Part shown: piece by piece, positions 1-7,124 of the stretch
How the letters are laid out: each line of letters starts with the position of its first letter
How positions within the stretch are numbered: position 1 is the stretch's first letter
Virus record (IMG/VR): IMGVR_UViG_3300011113_000028
Location: 1-22,907 of that record
DNA: 22,907 nucleotides
DNA from: a virus
Direction: 5' to 3' (one strand)
Translations under genes and position numbers: made by a program
Notes under the pieces: model-generated
Database searches by the model: none
What the model was told of the DNA's origin: nothing
The model's input: only the letters and a program-made list of their open reading frames with translations

Positions 1-557
1 CAGATGAACTACTGAAACAACAACTCTCTCAGAAGAAAGAGACGCCACCGCAAGTTGAAAATGAATTAGACTTCTTTGAAGACCCTAAGACCGCTGTTCA
101 GAAGGCTGTTGCTAATCACCCCGATGTAGTTGCTGCAAAGCAAGCTGCACGACAGATGCAACAGTTACAGACGCAAGCTGCTCTGGCTAAGAAGCATCCT
201 GACTTTGCTCAGGTGGTTCAAGACCCAGAGTTTGTCAACTGGATTAAAGGATCACCGATGCGTATCAACATGTACGCACTGGCTGATGCCCAGTATGACT
301 TCAATGCTGCTGATGAACTGATTTCTACATTCAAACAGATTCGTGGTAATAGAACAAATGAAACTGTCGCTACTGGACAGGAAGTTCGTGCTAAAGACAT
401 GAAAGCTGTTGCTGTAGATGTTAGCGGTACCGGGGAAGCATCCAAGAAAGTCTATCGCCGTGCCGACCTTATCCGGCTGAAAATGACTGACCCCGCACGC
501 TACGAAGCCTTACAACCTGAAATCATGGCTGCGTATGCGGAGGGGCGTGTAAAATAA
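1..557 (+). CDS. Scaffold-like capsid assembly protein, C-terminal part
   Basis: The reading frame is open from the left edge (first full codon at 3) to TAA at 555-557, so the 5' end is missing; an internal ATG at 156 is not needed as a start. The visible ~184 residues are highly charged, Gln/Lys/Glu-rich and largely helical in character, with a basic C-terminal tail (EGRVK) and a motif near the end about arginine and alanine-rich helices (DPARYEALQPEIM). The gene lies 22 bp upstream of the major capsid gene. Phage scaffolding proteins typically look like this and occupy this position, so a scaffold role during procapsid assembly is inferred from composition and synteny, not from a recognised catalytic motif. 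A small head protein or the end of a portal-associated factor is less likely. Confidence 0.65.
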   Translation, partial: DELLKQQLSQKKETPPQVENELDFFEDPKTAVQKAVANHPDVVAAKQAARQMQQLQTQAALAKKHPDFAQVVQDPEFVNWIKGSPMRINMYALADAQYDFNAADELISTFKQIRGNRTNETVATGQEVRAKDMKAVAVDVSGTGEASKKVYRRADLIRLKMTDPARYEALQPEIMAAYAEGRVK

Positions 558-579
558 CTTTTGATTTTAGGAGATTAAT

Positions 580-643
580 ATGCCTTTAGGTACTAATAAT
601 GTGACCGTAACGACTGCTGCTACCTTCATTCCTGAAGTTTGGT
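580..643 (+). CDS. Major capsid protein, exon 1 (split gene)
   Basis: ATG at 580 follows a good ribosome site (AGGAG, 569-573). The exon encodes 21 complete codons, MPLGTNNVTVTTAATFIPEV then W, plus the first base (T643) of codon 22. If the RNA is not spliced, the frame reads only two more residues (L, S) and stops at TAA 649-651. Removing 644-1243 joins T643 to CT at 1244-1245 to give a Ser codon and continues in frame as DEIVASYKKALVAANL, a natural continuation of the IPEVW motif. The exon is therefore the 5' end of the capsid gene, not a small separate gene. The last six exon bases (TTTGGT, 638-643) pair with GCCAAA (657-662) to form P1 with the expected U-G pair at the splice site. Confidence 0.92.
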
Positions 644-1243
644 TATCGTAAGACAGGCCAAAGTAAAACCGTTTCTGAATAACTGGAAAGCCAACTAGAA
701 AGGGCTAATCAGAGGGAACACGAAATTACCAATAACGCAATTCACTACAGGAGGTAGTATGAAGCGAGTAAGTTGGAAGTATTTAGCAGGATTGATTGAC
801 GGCGAGGGATGTATAGACCTCGCTACGACAAAAGTAAATGAAGTTTTTTACATACAGCCGCGACTAAGAATTGCAATGGCTGATGTAGCAAAATTCTTAC
901 TTGAACAATGTCAGGCCAACTTCGGTGGACATTTGGAACATCGTGAAAGCAAGAACGAAAAATGGCAAAGCTCTACCGGATGGACACTATCTGGTTACAA
1001 GCAAGCCTGTCCAGTTCTTCGCAATGTTGTCAATCATCTTATCTTGAAGAAAGAACAAGCTCGGTTTTGTCTCTGGATGGAGACTAACTTGAAGGGCACC
1101 CGGCTCCAGCAAGAAGTGTTGGATGCAGTGCGAGATGAGCTTAAGCTAATGAAGCGTGACCCGCACAGACTAAGTGAAACGGCTCAAGAGCATATTCTAA
1201 TGCTTTTGGGAAGCTATAGTCGAAAGGATTGTAATATCCTAAG
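644..1243 (+). ncRNA. Group I self-splicing intron in the major capsid gene
   Basis: This 600-nt intervening sequence is bounded by T643 and a terminal G1243, as group I introns require. Helices seen by eye: P1, exon TTTGGT 638-643 with GCCAAA 657-662; P10, CAG 654-656 with exon-2 CTG 1244-1246; P3, CCGTTTC 669-675 with GAAACGG 1176-1182; tentative P4 (TGA 676-678 / TCA 709-711) and P5 (AGCC 689-692 / GGCT 703-706); P6, GGG 714-716 plus CACG 719-722 with CGTG 1155-1158 plus CCC 1160-1162; P7, GACTA 1168-1172 with TAGTC 1217-1221; P8, 1183-1193 with 1200-1210 (11 pairs, two G-U); P9, AGGAT 1225-1229 with ATCCT 1236-1240. The AAGCTATAGTC stretch near the 3' end resembles the conserved group I P7 3' element. 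The homing endonuclease ORF sits in the P6 loop and runs through the 3' half of the core. Subgroup not assigned. Confidence 0.93.
749..755 (+). promoter_or_regulatory. Strong Shine-Dalgarno of the intron ORF
   Basis: AGGAGGT at 749-755 is a near-complete complement to the 3' end of 16S rRNA and lies 3 nt before the ATG at 759. It shows that the intron ORF has its own initiation site and is not read as part of the capsid gene. Spacing is short, so initiation efficiency is uncertain. Confidence 0.7.
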
Positions 1244-1247
1244 CTGA
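759..1247 (+). CDS. Intron-encoded LAGLIDADG homing endonuclease
   Basis: This 162-residue protein carries one LAGLIDADG motif, YLAGLIDGEGCI, at residues 8-19. The eighth motif position, normally the metal-binding Asp, is Glu16, a common variant. Proteins with one motif act as homodimers that cut long, near-symmetric DNA sites; family members of about this length are typical. It lies in the P6 loop of the group I intron and would promote intron homing into intronless capsid genes, possibly also helping RNA folding (maturase activity is known in the family but cannot be seen here). ATG 759 is supported by AGGAGGT just upstream. Codons from about residue 133 onward are also the 3' P6, P7, P3, P8 and P9 strands. 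The last codon AGC (1242-1244) crosses the splice site and TGA (1245-1247) lies in exon 2, so the full ORF exists only in unspliced RNA or DNA. Confidence 0.92.
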   Translation: MKRVSWKYLAGLIDGEGCIDLATTKVNEVFYIQPRLRIAMADVAKFLLEQCQANFGGHLEHRESKNEKWQSSTGWTLSGYKQACPVLRNVVNHLILKKEQARFCLWMETNLKGTRLQQEVLDAVRDELKLMKRDPHRLSETAQEHILMLLGSYSRKDCNILS

Positions 1248-2103
1248 CGAAATTGTTGCGTCTTACAAGAAAGCCCTCGTTGCCGCTAACCTCATTAAGA
1301 AGATGAACTTCAAGGGCAAGAAGGGTGACACCGTTCATATCCCCGCCCCGACCCGTGGAGATGCTTCTGCCAAGGCTGCTGGTAGCCAAGTGACGTTGAT
1401 TGCTGCTACGGAAGGCGAGAAGACCGTTGCTATCGACCAACACTGGGAATACTCGCGTCTGATCGAAGACATCGTGGAAGCCCAAGCCCTGTCGAGCCTG
1501 CGTCAGTTCTACACGGACGATGCTGGCTACGCTCTGGCTCGTAAGGTTGACAGCACGCTGGTTCAACTGGGCCGTAAGGTTCAAGGTGGTAGCGGTACCG
1601 CTGCTTATAGCGGTGCTTTCTCTGGCGCTGATGGCACCACTGCTTATGTGGCTGGTTCCAACACTGGTCTTGGTGCTCTGACCGATGCGGCTATCCGTCG
1701 TTCGATTCAGCGTCTGGACGACCAGGATGTGCCGATGGATGGTCGTTTCCTGATCGTTCCTCCGTCTACCCGTAACACCCTGATGGGTATTGCTCGTTTC
1801 ACCGAGCAGGCTTTCGTGGGTGAGCAGGGTAACGCCAACACGATCCGCAACGGCGAGATCGGCAATGTGTACGGTATCCCCGTGTTCGTGACCAGCAATG
1901 CTGACACGACCTCTGGTACGACTGCTTGCCGTATCTGCTTGCTGGCTCATAAGGACTTCGCGGTTCTGGTTGAGCAGATGGGCGTGCGTACGCAGACCCA
2001 GTACAAGCAAGAGTATCTGGGTACGCTGTTCACGGCTGATGTGCTGTTCGGCTGCGATGAACTGCGCGATGGCGCTGCTGTTGCTCTGGCTGTTCCGGCC
2101 TAA
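1244..2103 (+). CDS. Major capsid protein, exon 2 (split gene)
   Basis: Exon 2 completes the Ser codon begun in exon 1 and runs in frame to TAA at 2101-2103; the spliced product is 307 residues. It should form the icosahedral shell. Sequence after the junction is DEIVASYKKALVAANLIKKM, followed by a domain containing KKGDTVHIPAP, the E-rich loop-like region around AIDQHWEYSRLIEDIVEA and a C-terminal part with RFTEQAFVGEQG, IPVFVTSN and FAVLVEQMG, a pattern of the HK97-fold coat proteins found in many aquatic podoviruses. Without the intron explanation this frame would have no proper start: the first in-frame ATG (1303) would remove the conserved N-terminal arm. Leu codons are almost all CTG and codon choice looks tuned compared with the TTA-rich genes downstream, consistent with very high expression. 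It is followed by a strong terminator. Confidence 0.9.
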
Positions 2104-2114
2104 GTAACTTGAGA

Positions 2115-2141
2115 GGCTGGCCCTTCGGGGCTGGCCTTTTT
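2115..2141 (+). terminator. Rho-independent terminator after the capsid gene
   Basis: A 9-bp stem (GGCTGGCCC 2115-2123 with GGGCTGGCC 2128-2136, including two G-U pairs in RNA) closes a UUCG tetraloop and is followed by TTTTT (2137-2141). It lies 12 nt after the capsid stop codon and would make a capsid-ending transcript, raising capsid mRNA relative to the genes downstream. Confidence 0.9.
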
Positions 2142-2177
2142 CATACTGTACGAGTTACATTATGAGAAAGGTTTGAT

Positions 2178-2354
2178 ATGAAATTCATGTGTAAATATTC
2201 TGGTTTAGTATATTCCTTTTCAATGGAACATGATATCAAGGCAATGCTAACGCATCCTGACTATATGCGAGTTGATGAAGAAGAAGTTAAAGAAGAAGTT
2301 GCTTCTGAACCTGCCAAGCGTGGTCGTCCTGCTAAGAAAGACGCTGAAGAATGA
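2178..2354 (+). CDS. Small hypothetical protein, possibly head-associated (58 aa)
   Basis: The frame ATG 2178 to TGA 2352-2354 encodes MKFMCKYSGLVYSFSMEHDI and onward, with a segment AMLTHPDYMRVDEEEVKEE and a basic tail AKRGRPAKKDAEE. The AKRGRPAKK stretch is an AT-hook-like RGRP sequence that could contact nucleic acid, but this is weak evidence. A GAAAGG ribosome site precedes the ATG. The stop overlaps the ATG of the next gene (ATGA, 2351-2354), which argues strongly that it is translated. Small proteins of this form sit just after the capsid gene in several aquatic phages; the function is unknown. Confidence 0.75.
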   Translation: MKFMCKYSGLVYSFSMEHDIKAMLTHPDYMRVDEEEVKEEVASEPAKRGRPAKKDAEE

Positions 2355-2683
2355 GACAAATATCCGTAGGAAACAACTTAACTCCTAATGTAAAGACTAC
2401 TGTGTATACGGTTCCTACGGGTTACTATGCTGTGTGGAACTTTTTGTATGCAATTAACCACACAGGTACAAATAAAAACTTAGATGTTTACTGGTATGAC
2501 AAATCAGTTAATACTGAAATTGTCATTATGGCAACTTATCAACTAAGTTCTGACCAATTTGTTACAACTCTGGATAAGAATAGAGAAATTGTTCTTGAAG
2601 AAGGCGATGAAGTTCGCATTCTTGCAGAAACTGGTTCTCAAATGAGCAGTGTGTGCACTTTTGATTTGTATAGGAAACCATAA
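2351..2683 (+). CDS. Hypothetical virion protein, possible capsid decoration or head protein
   Basis: This 110-residue protein is predicted by eye to be mostly beta-strand: alternating hydrophobic residues in TTVYTVPTGYYAVWNFLYAI, EIVIMATYQLSS and EEGDEVRILAETGS. It has no signal peptide or membrane segment and no catalytic motif. The PTGYYAVWNFL and EEGDEVRI features resemble jelly-roll-like phage head or decoration proteins that contain a conserved GDxI/V turn near the C-terminus. It is coupled by ATGA to the gene before and by TAATG to the gene after. A structural role is inferred from fold character and position; the family is not firmly recognised. Confidence 0.6.
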   Translation: MRQISVGNNLTPNVKTTVYTVPTGYYAVWNFLYAINHTGTNKNLDVYWYDKSVNTEIVIMATYQLSSDQFVTTLDKNREIVLEEGDEVRILAETGSQMSSVCTFDLYRKP

Positions 2684-4464
2684 TGGCAACTGGGAATACG
2701 ATTACAACAAGTACGGGACAAACTTACAACTATGATGATGTTGTAAATTTGATTCTTTCTCGGTATGCTGAAGGTAAAACACCTGCGTTGGCTGTTAAGT
2801 CTGCACTTCAGTTAGGCTTTCCTGAAGAGGTGATTCGCACTCTTCCTGGCGTGGACGCAGCAGCCTTTGAAGAAGGCAAACGCCTGATTCAGTCTGGTGC
2901 TTTTCAAGACACAGCTACTGGAACAATGGCAGATATTCAGCAGGCTGCTCCAGTAGGTTCTGCTCAATACAATGCTCGTATTGCTGCTGGATTAGATGCT
3001 TTTGGCTTTCCTCCTGAAGAAGTTGCTAAGTTGACTGCTCAGGGCTTGTATGGCCCTGGTAAGAAGTATGATCCTGGGACTTCTGGAAATCCTGTATCTA
3101 ATGCAATTCAACAAGCATCTAGTTTTTTAAGTTCTCCTGAAAATTTAGGAATGGCAGAAGCTGCTGCTACGATGCAGCAAGTTACGCTTCCTGATGGACG
3201 GATTTTAAATGTATATCCTGACGGGACAGCACAAGAATTTACATCAGATGGTCGTGTAAAGGTTTATAACCAAACCGGAGATGTAATTCTTAATCAGACT
3301 CAACAAGAATATGCTCAACCAGGATATTTAACTCCTGTAGTAAATGCTTTAATGGCTGCTGCTGGCGGTGCTGTTCTTGGCCCTGCTGGAGCAGGTCTTT
3401 TAAGTACTCCTGCTGCTGCCGCTGCTGGCGCAGGTGGAACTACTTTAGCTCGTGGTGGTTCTGCTACCGATGCTTTAAAAGCTGCTGCACTAGCTGGCTT
3501 GACTGCTTACGGTGTTCAAGGATTAATGGGGGGTAGTGCAGGAACCGAAACTGTTGGTGCAGAAGATTTAAGTGTTTATAATGATATTCGTCAGTTAAAG
3601 GCTGCTGGAATTTCTGATTCACAGATTGCGAACATTATTGAAACTTCTTACAATGTAACGCCTACTTTTGCAGAAAGTGCTATTAATCAAGTAGCATCTT
3701 CTACAGTAGCGCCAGCAGCTACAGAAACTGTGGCTTTAGAAAGTTCTAGATTATTTAATCCTACTACGCTTGCAGCACCTGTTACAGCCGCACTTCCGTC
3801 AACCTTTGTGGCTGAACCGGTGACTGTTCAAGGACAGAATCTACCACAAAGTCCAGTTACTGTTCAGGACTTACTTGCTGTATTAACTCCTGAGCTTGTA
3901 TCAACACCGCCAGCCGTAACTGGCGGCGACACTCAATCAGTTGAAGTTCCTGGAACAAAAACAACCTCTACTGAAAACATTATTAGTAGTTTAGTCCCTG
4001 CGTTAACAACTGCTACGATTCCTGCTGCTGCTCAAGCAGTTACGCAACCTACTGGAACTCAGCAAGTTGAAGTAACTACGCAAAGGGATCAACCGTTACT
4101 TCCTTATATAGTGCCTCCAGTCATTGCAGCTATTCCTGCACTGCCTCCGGTACTGACTGCTGAACTACCTAAGCCTATTCAGCCTACACAAAAGGCTGAT
4201 GAAAAGTCTTTGTTTAAGCCTTCAGATATTCTAAAGATTATTGGCTTACTGGGCGGTGCAGGTGCCGGTGCAGCATTGTCTCAGGCAGGAACTGGAACTG
4301 TATCAACCCCTCCGTCAGACACGCTGATCGGAAGCACTACTCCGCAGTTTGGACCTGATTATTATGCTGCGGTGCAACGATACTACAATGCCTACATGCC
4401 TGAAACACCAAGGAATGTAGCAACCCCGTTACAACAATGGTATGAAAACAAGTTTGGAGCTTAA
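2683..4464 (+). CDS. Large Ala/Gly/Pro-rich phage structural protein of unknown function
   Basis: This 593-residue protein is not recognised as a named family. Residues ~1-150 look like a folded helical domain (DVVNLILSRYAEGKTPALAV, then the LGFPEEVIRTLPGVD region). Around 210-280 is a long Ala/Gly-rich hydrophobic segment (ALMAAAGGAVLGPAGAG, then ALKAAALAGLTAYGVQGL) that could interact with a membrane. Residues ~310-510 are low-complexity Thr/Val/Pro-rich linkers, and another hydrophobic Gly/Ala segment (ILKIIGLLGGAGAGAALS) lies near 527. The C-terminus has an aromatic-rich helix, YYAAVQRYYNAYMPE. Hydrophobic Gly/Ala segments of this kind occur in ejected internal proteins, so this may be a virion or ejection protein, but a tail or head-fiber role is possible. 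The start overlaps the previous stop (TAATG); the next gene follows without a gap (TAAATG). Confidence 0.6.
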   Translation: MATGNTITTSTGQTYNYDDVVNLILSRYAEGKTPALAVKSALQLGFPEEVIRTLPGVDAAAFEEGKRLIQSGAFQDTATGTMADIQQAAPVGSAQYNARIAAGLDAFGFPPEEVAKLTAQGLYGPGKKYDPGTSGNPVSNAIQQASSFLSSPENLGMAEAAATMQQVTLPDGRILNVYPDGTAQEFTSDGRVKVYNQTGDVILNQTQQEYAQPGYLTPVVNALMAAAGGAVLGPAGAGLLSTPAAAAAGAGGTTLARGGSATDALKAAALAGLTAYGVQGLMGGSAGTETVGAEDLSVYNDIRQLKAAGISDSQIANIIETSYNVTPTFAESAINQVASSTVAPAATETVALESSRLFNPTTLAAPVTAALPSTFVAEPVTVQGQNLPQSPVTVQDLLAVLTPELVSTPPAVTGGDTQSVEVPGTKTTSTENIISSLVPALTTATIPAAAQAVTQPTGTQQVEVTTQRDQPLLPYIVPPVIAAIPALPPVLTAELPKPIQPTQKADEKSLFKPSDILKIIGLLGGAGAGAALSQAGTGTVSTPPSDTLIGSTTPQFGPDYYAAVQRYYNAYMPETPRNVATPLQQWYENKFGA

Positions 4465-7110
4465 ATGGCAACTCTGATCACTAAGAATAGTAGCACTGCT
4501 TCTGCTGTCCCGGCTGCCGGTGACTTGGTGAAGGGTGAACTAGCTGTCAATGTAACGGATAAGAAAGTCTATACCAAGGACAATTCCGCTGCTGTTGTCA
4601 AGCTAGTTGGCTCGTTGGGTAACCAAGAAGCCAATGCTGTAGCAGTCACTGGTGGTACTATCAACGGTACCACTATTGGTGCTACTACGCCTTCAACTGG
4701 TGCTTTCACGACTGCTAGTGCCTCTGGTGGCTTTACTGGCAACCTGACTGGTAATGTCACTGGTAATGTTAGTGGAACTGCTGCTAATGTGACCGGTGTG
4801 GTGGCTATTGCCAACGGAGGTACTGGTTTATCTGCTTTGGGCACTGGTGTGCAGTCTGCTTTGGGGCAGGTTGTGACGGGCTCTGGTAGCTTTGTTCTGT
4901 CTACCTCGCCTTCACTGACTACGCCTAACCTGGGCACTCCGTCTGCTGCTGTGCTCACCAATGCCACTGGCTTGCCCTTAACGACTGGCGTTACTGGCAC
5001 TCTTGGTGTGGCTAACGGTGGTACTGGTATCACTGCCTTTGGTACTGGTGTTGCTACTGCTCTTGGTCAGAGTGTTACTGGCTCTGGTGGCATCGTACTG
5101 GCTACTTCACCTAGCCTGACCACTCCTAACCTTGGTACGCCCTCAGCAGCTACGTTAACGAACGCTACGGGCCTTCCGATCTCTACAGGTGTCTCGGGAC
5201 TTGGGACAGGCGTAGCCACGGCCTTAGGAGTCGCTGTAGGCTCTGCTGGGGCCTTTGTTGTCAATGGCGGTGCTCTGGGCACTCCTTCGTCTGGAACGGT
5301 CACTAACCTTACTGGCACGGCTTCTATCAACATTAATGGTACTGTTGGTGCTACTACCCCGAACACCGGAGCATTCACGACTCTGAGTGCGTCTGGGAAC
5401 ATCACTGTCTCAGGCGGCACCGCCAACGGAGTGGCCTACCTCAATGGGTCAAAGGTGCTGACCACGGGGAGTGCGCTGACTTTTGATGGGACTTACTTTA
5501 CTGTTGGAGCATCTGCAACAACAGGCGATTACAAAGCGTTTATTCAAAAAGCTGGCGGCGAGTTACTTGGCTTGAACGCAAGTAGCGGGACATTGACTCG
5601 TATTGCTTTTGGTAACGCAAATGCAAGTTTTGGAAGTACGCAAATTATTGCAAATGCTGCCGACCTTGCGTTTATCACAAACTCTGCCGAACAAATGCGC
5701 CTGACCTCCACAGGTCTGAAAGTAGGTACGACAAGCGATTTTTCAGGCGCAAAGGTTGTGACTGATGGCGGTGGCATTGGGATACTCAACAAAGGTTTGC
5801 TGCGATCCAGCACTAACGGGGTCTTGCAAGTATCTGCCGACCCAAACAATGCATACGCATCTTCTCAAATTAGTTTTGATGTTGATGGCTCTACGGTCGC
5901 CACCCTCGACTCCTCCGGTAACTTGGGCATTGGGACGAGTTCGCCTTCTAGCAGGTTGCATTTGTATAGCGCATTGGGAACGGCGCAAATTACTCAGGAT
6001 GCAGGAACTGCCTTCCGAGTGATCTCAAACAACGGACTCAACTACATTCAATCTGGCACTGCGCTTTCGTCAGACTCTAAAGCACCTCTGGTGTTTACCA
6101 GTATGTTTGGCGTTACTGAGTGGATGCGCCTCGACTCCTCCGGCAACCTCGGCCTCGGGGTAGCGCCGAGTGCTTGGAGTTTGTCTGGTCTGTCTGCAAT
6201 GCAGATCAAAAACGGGAGCATATACGGGTATGTAAATGAATTTGGCTCACAAGCCAACGCTTATTACAACGCTGGCTGGAAATACATAACAAGTGCCGCT
6301 GCATCTCAATATGTTCAATCAAGCGGCGCTCACACTTGGTACACCGCAGCCTCCGGCACCGCAGGAAACGCCATCAGTTTCACGCAGGCGATGACGCTTG
6401 ATGCGAGTGGGAATTTATTCGTTAACGGCACAACACAGATTGCTGGTTCAAAACTTAATGTTCGAGGAGAGGGGTCATATATTGGTGTTGGCGGTAGCAC
6501 AGTGCAACTGCTGATTGGTGACAACGGAGCGACTGATGGATTTCTTGGGACATTTACCAACCACGCTTTAACAATTCGCACCAACAACACCGAACGCGCC
6601 CGGATTACCTCGGGTGGGGATTTCCTTGTCGGAGCAACTTCGTCTGTTGCTGGAGGTGCGCTTGGAGTGCAGTGGTCAAAGGATACAAACGGAGGGTACG
6701 GATACATCCGAGCCAACCTTACTTCAAACTACTCTCAAATCACTTTTTATAACCCAAATGGCCTAGTTGGTAATATCGTCACAAGTGGCACATCAACCGC
6801 CTACAACACCTCATCTGACTATCGCCTCAAAGACAACCCGCAACCTCTGACCGGCAGCGGTGCGTTCATTGACGCGCTTCAGCCCAAGACTTGGAATTGG
6901 AAAACTGACGGCACTAAGGGTGTTGGCTTCATCGCCCACGAAGTCCAAGCGATCAGCCCCTGCACGGTCTTTGGTGAGAAAGACGCTGTGGACGAAGAAG
7001 GCAAGCCGATCATGCAGGCGATGGAATACGGCTCTGCCGAGTTTATCGCCAACATCATTGCGGAACTGCAATCCCTCCGCGCACGGGTTGCGCAACTTGA
7101 AGCCAAGTAA
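4465..7110 (+). CDS. Tail fiber with C-terminal S74 intramolecular chaperone
   Basis: This 881-residue protein binds the host receptor. The N-terminal ~50 residues (GELAVNVTDKKVYTKD) match the virion-attachment head found on many phage fibers. Residues ~60-318 form a Gly/Thr/Ser repeat shaft with a ~60-residue unit ANGGTG...NLGTPSAA...TNATGLP present twice plus a partial copy. Residues ~340-780 contain fiber modules with LDSSGNLGIG and LDSSGNLGLG signatures. Residues ~783-881 are a Peptidase_S74 domain: SSDYRLKDNPQ with the conserved Ser784 and Lys789 dyad, then IDALQPKTWNW, KGVGFIAHEVQ and a terminal coiled coil (IAELQSLRARVAQLEAK). In this family the domain drives trimer folding and cuts itself off before the Ser. 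Base composition becomes more GC-rich, with different codon choices, in the second half, suggesting module exchange. Confidence 0.92.
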   Translation: MATLITKNSSTASAVPAAGDLVKGELAVNVTDKKVYTKDNSAAVVKLVGSLGNQEANAVAVTGGTINGTTIGATTPSTGAFTTASASGGFTGNLTGNVTGNVSGTAANVTGVVAIANGGTGLSALGTGVQSALGQVVTGSGSFVLSTSPSLTTPNLGTPSAAVLTNATGLPLTTGVTGTLGVANGGTGITAFGTGVATALGQSVTGSGGIVLATSPSLTTPNLGTPSAATLTNATGLPISTGVSGLGTGVATALGVAVGSAGAFVVNGGALGTPSSGTVTNLTGTASININGTVGATTPNTGAFTTLSASGNITVSGGTANGVAYLNGSKVLTTGSALTFDGTYFTVGASATTGDYKAFIQKAGGELLGLNASSGTLTRIAFGNANASFGSTQIIANAADLAFITNSAEQMRLTSTGLKVGTTSDFSGAKVVTDGGGIGILNKGLLRSSTNGVLQVSADPNNAYASSQISFDVDGSTVATLDSSGNLGIGTSSPSSRLHLYSALGTAQITQDAGTAFRVISNNGLNYIQSGTALSSDSKAPLVFTSMFGVTEWMRLDSSGNLGLGVAPSAWSLSGLSAMQIKNGSIYGYVNEFGSQANAYYNAGWKYITSAAASQYVQSSGAHTWYTAASGTAGNAISFTQAMTLDASGNLFVNGTTQIAGSKLNVRGEGSYIGVGGSTVQLLIGDNGATDGFLGTFTNHALTIRTNNTERARITSGGDFLVGATSSVAGGALGVQWSKDTNGGYGYIRANLTSNYSQITFYNPNGLVGNIVTSGTSTAYNTSSDYRLKDNPQPLTGSGAFIDALQPKTWNWKTDGTKGVGFIAHEVQAISPCTVFGEKDAVDEEGKPIMQAMEYGSAEFIANIIAELQSLRARVAQLEAK
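4807..5316 (+). repeat. Tandem ~60-residue repeats in the fiber shaft
   Basis: Protein units at residues 115-174 (4807-4986) and 182-241 (5008-5187) share ANGGTG, GTGV, SALGQ/TALGQ, VTGSG, TSPSLTTPNLGTPSAA and LTNATGLP; a degenerate third copy is at 244-284 (5194-5316). DNA identity between units is only partial because synonymous codons differ, which limits recombination between copies. Flanking the array, GATTPSTGAFTTASASG and GATTPNTGAFTTLSASG form a second duplicated motif. Confidence 0.8.
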
Positions 7111-7124
7111 GAAAGGAAACTGAA

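Noticed and set aside
580-651. A separate 23-codon gene, or a capsid pseudogene with a sequencing error
   Set aside because: The sequence encodes the start of a capsid protein, and the break is a 600-nt insert with ribozyme pairings and an intact ORF, not a small frameshift.
580-1303. Intein in the capsid protein instead of an intron
   Set aside because: The reading frame stops at 649-651, the endonuclease has its own ribosome site, and there are no intein splice residues; the RNA helices fit a group I intron.
1141-2010. Long antisense ORF (289 aa) opposite the capsid gene
   Set aside because: It mirrors the highly codon-biased capsid exon and has no ribosome site or recognised motif; it starts in the intron's opposite strand and is a shadow.
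4569-5426. Antisense Pro/Val-rich ORFs opposite the fiber shaft
   Set aside because: They arise from the reverse complement of Gly/Thr/Asn repeat codons (long stretches without stops); composition is biologically implausible.
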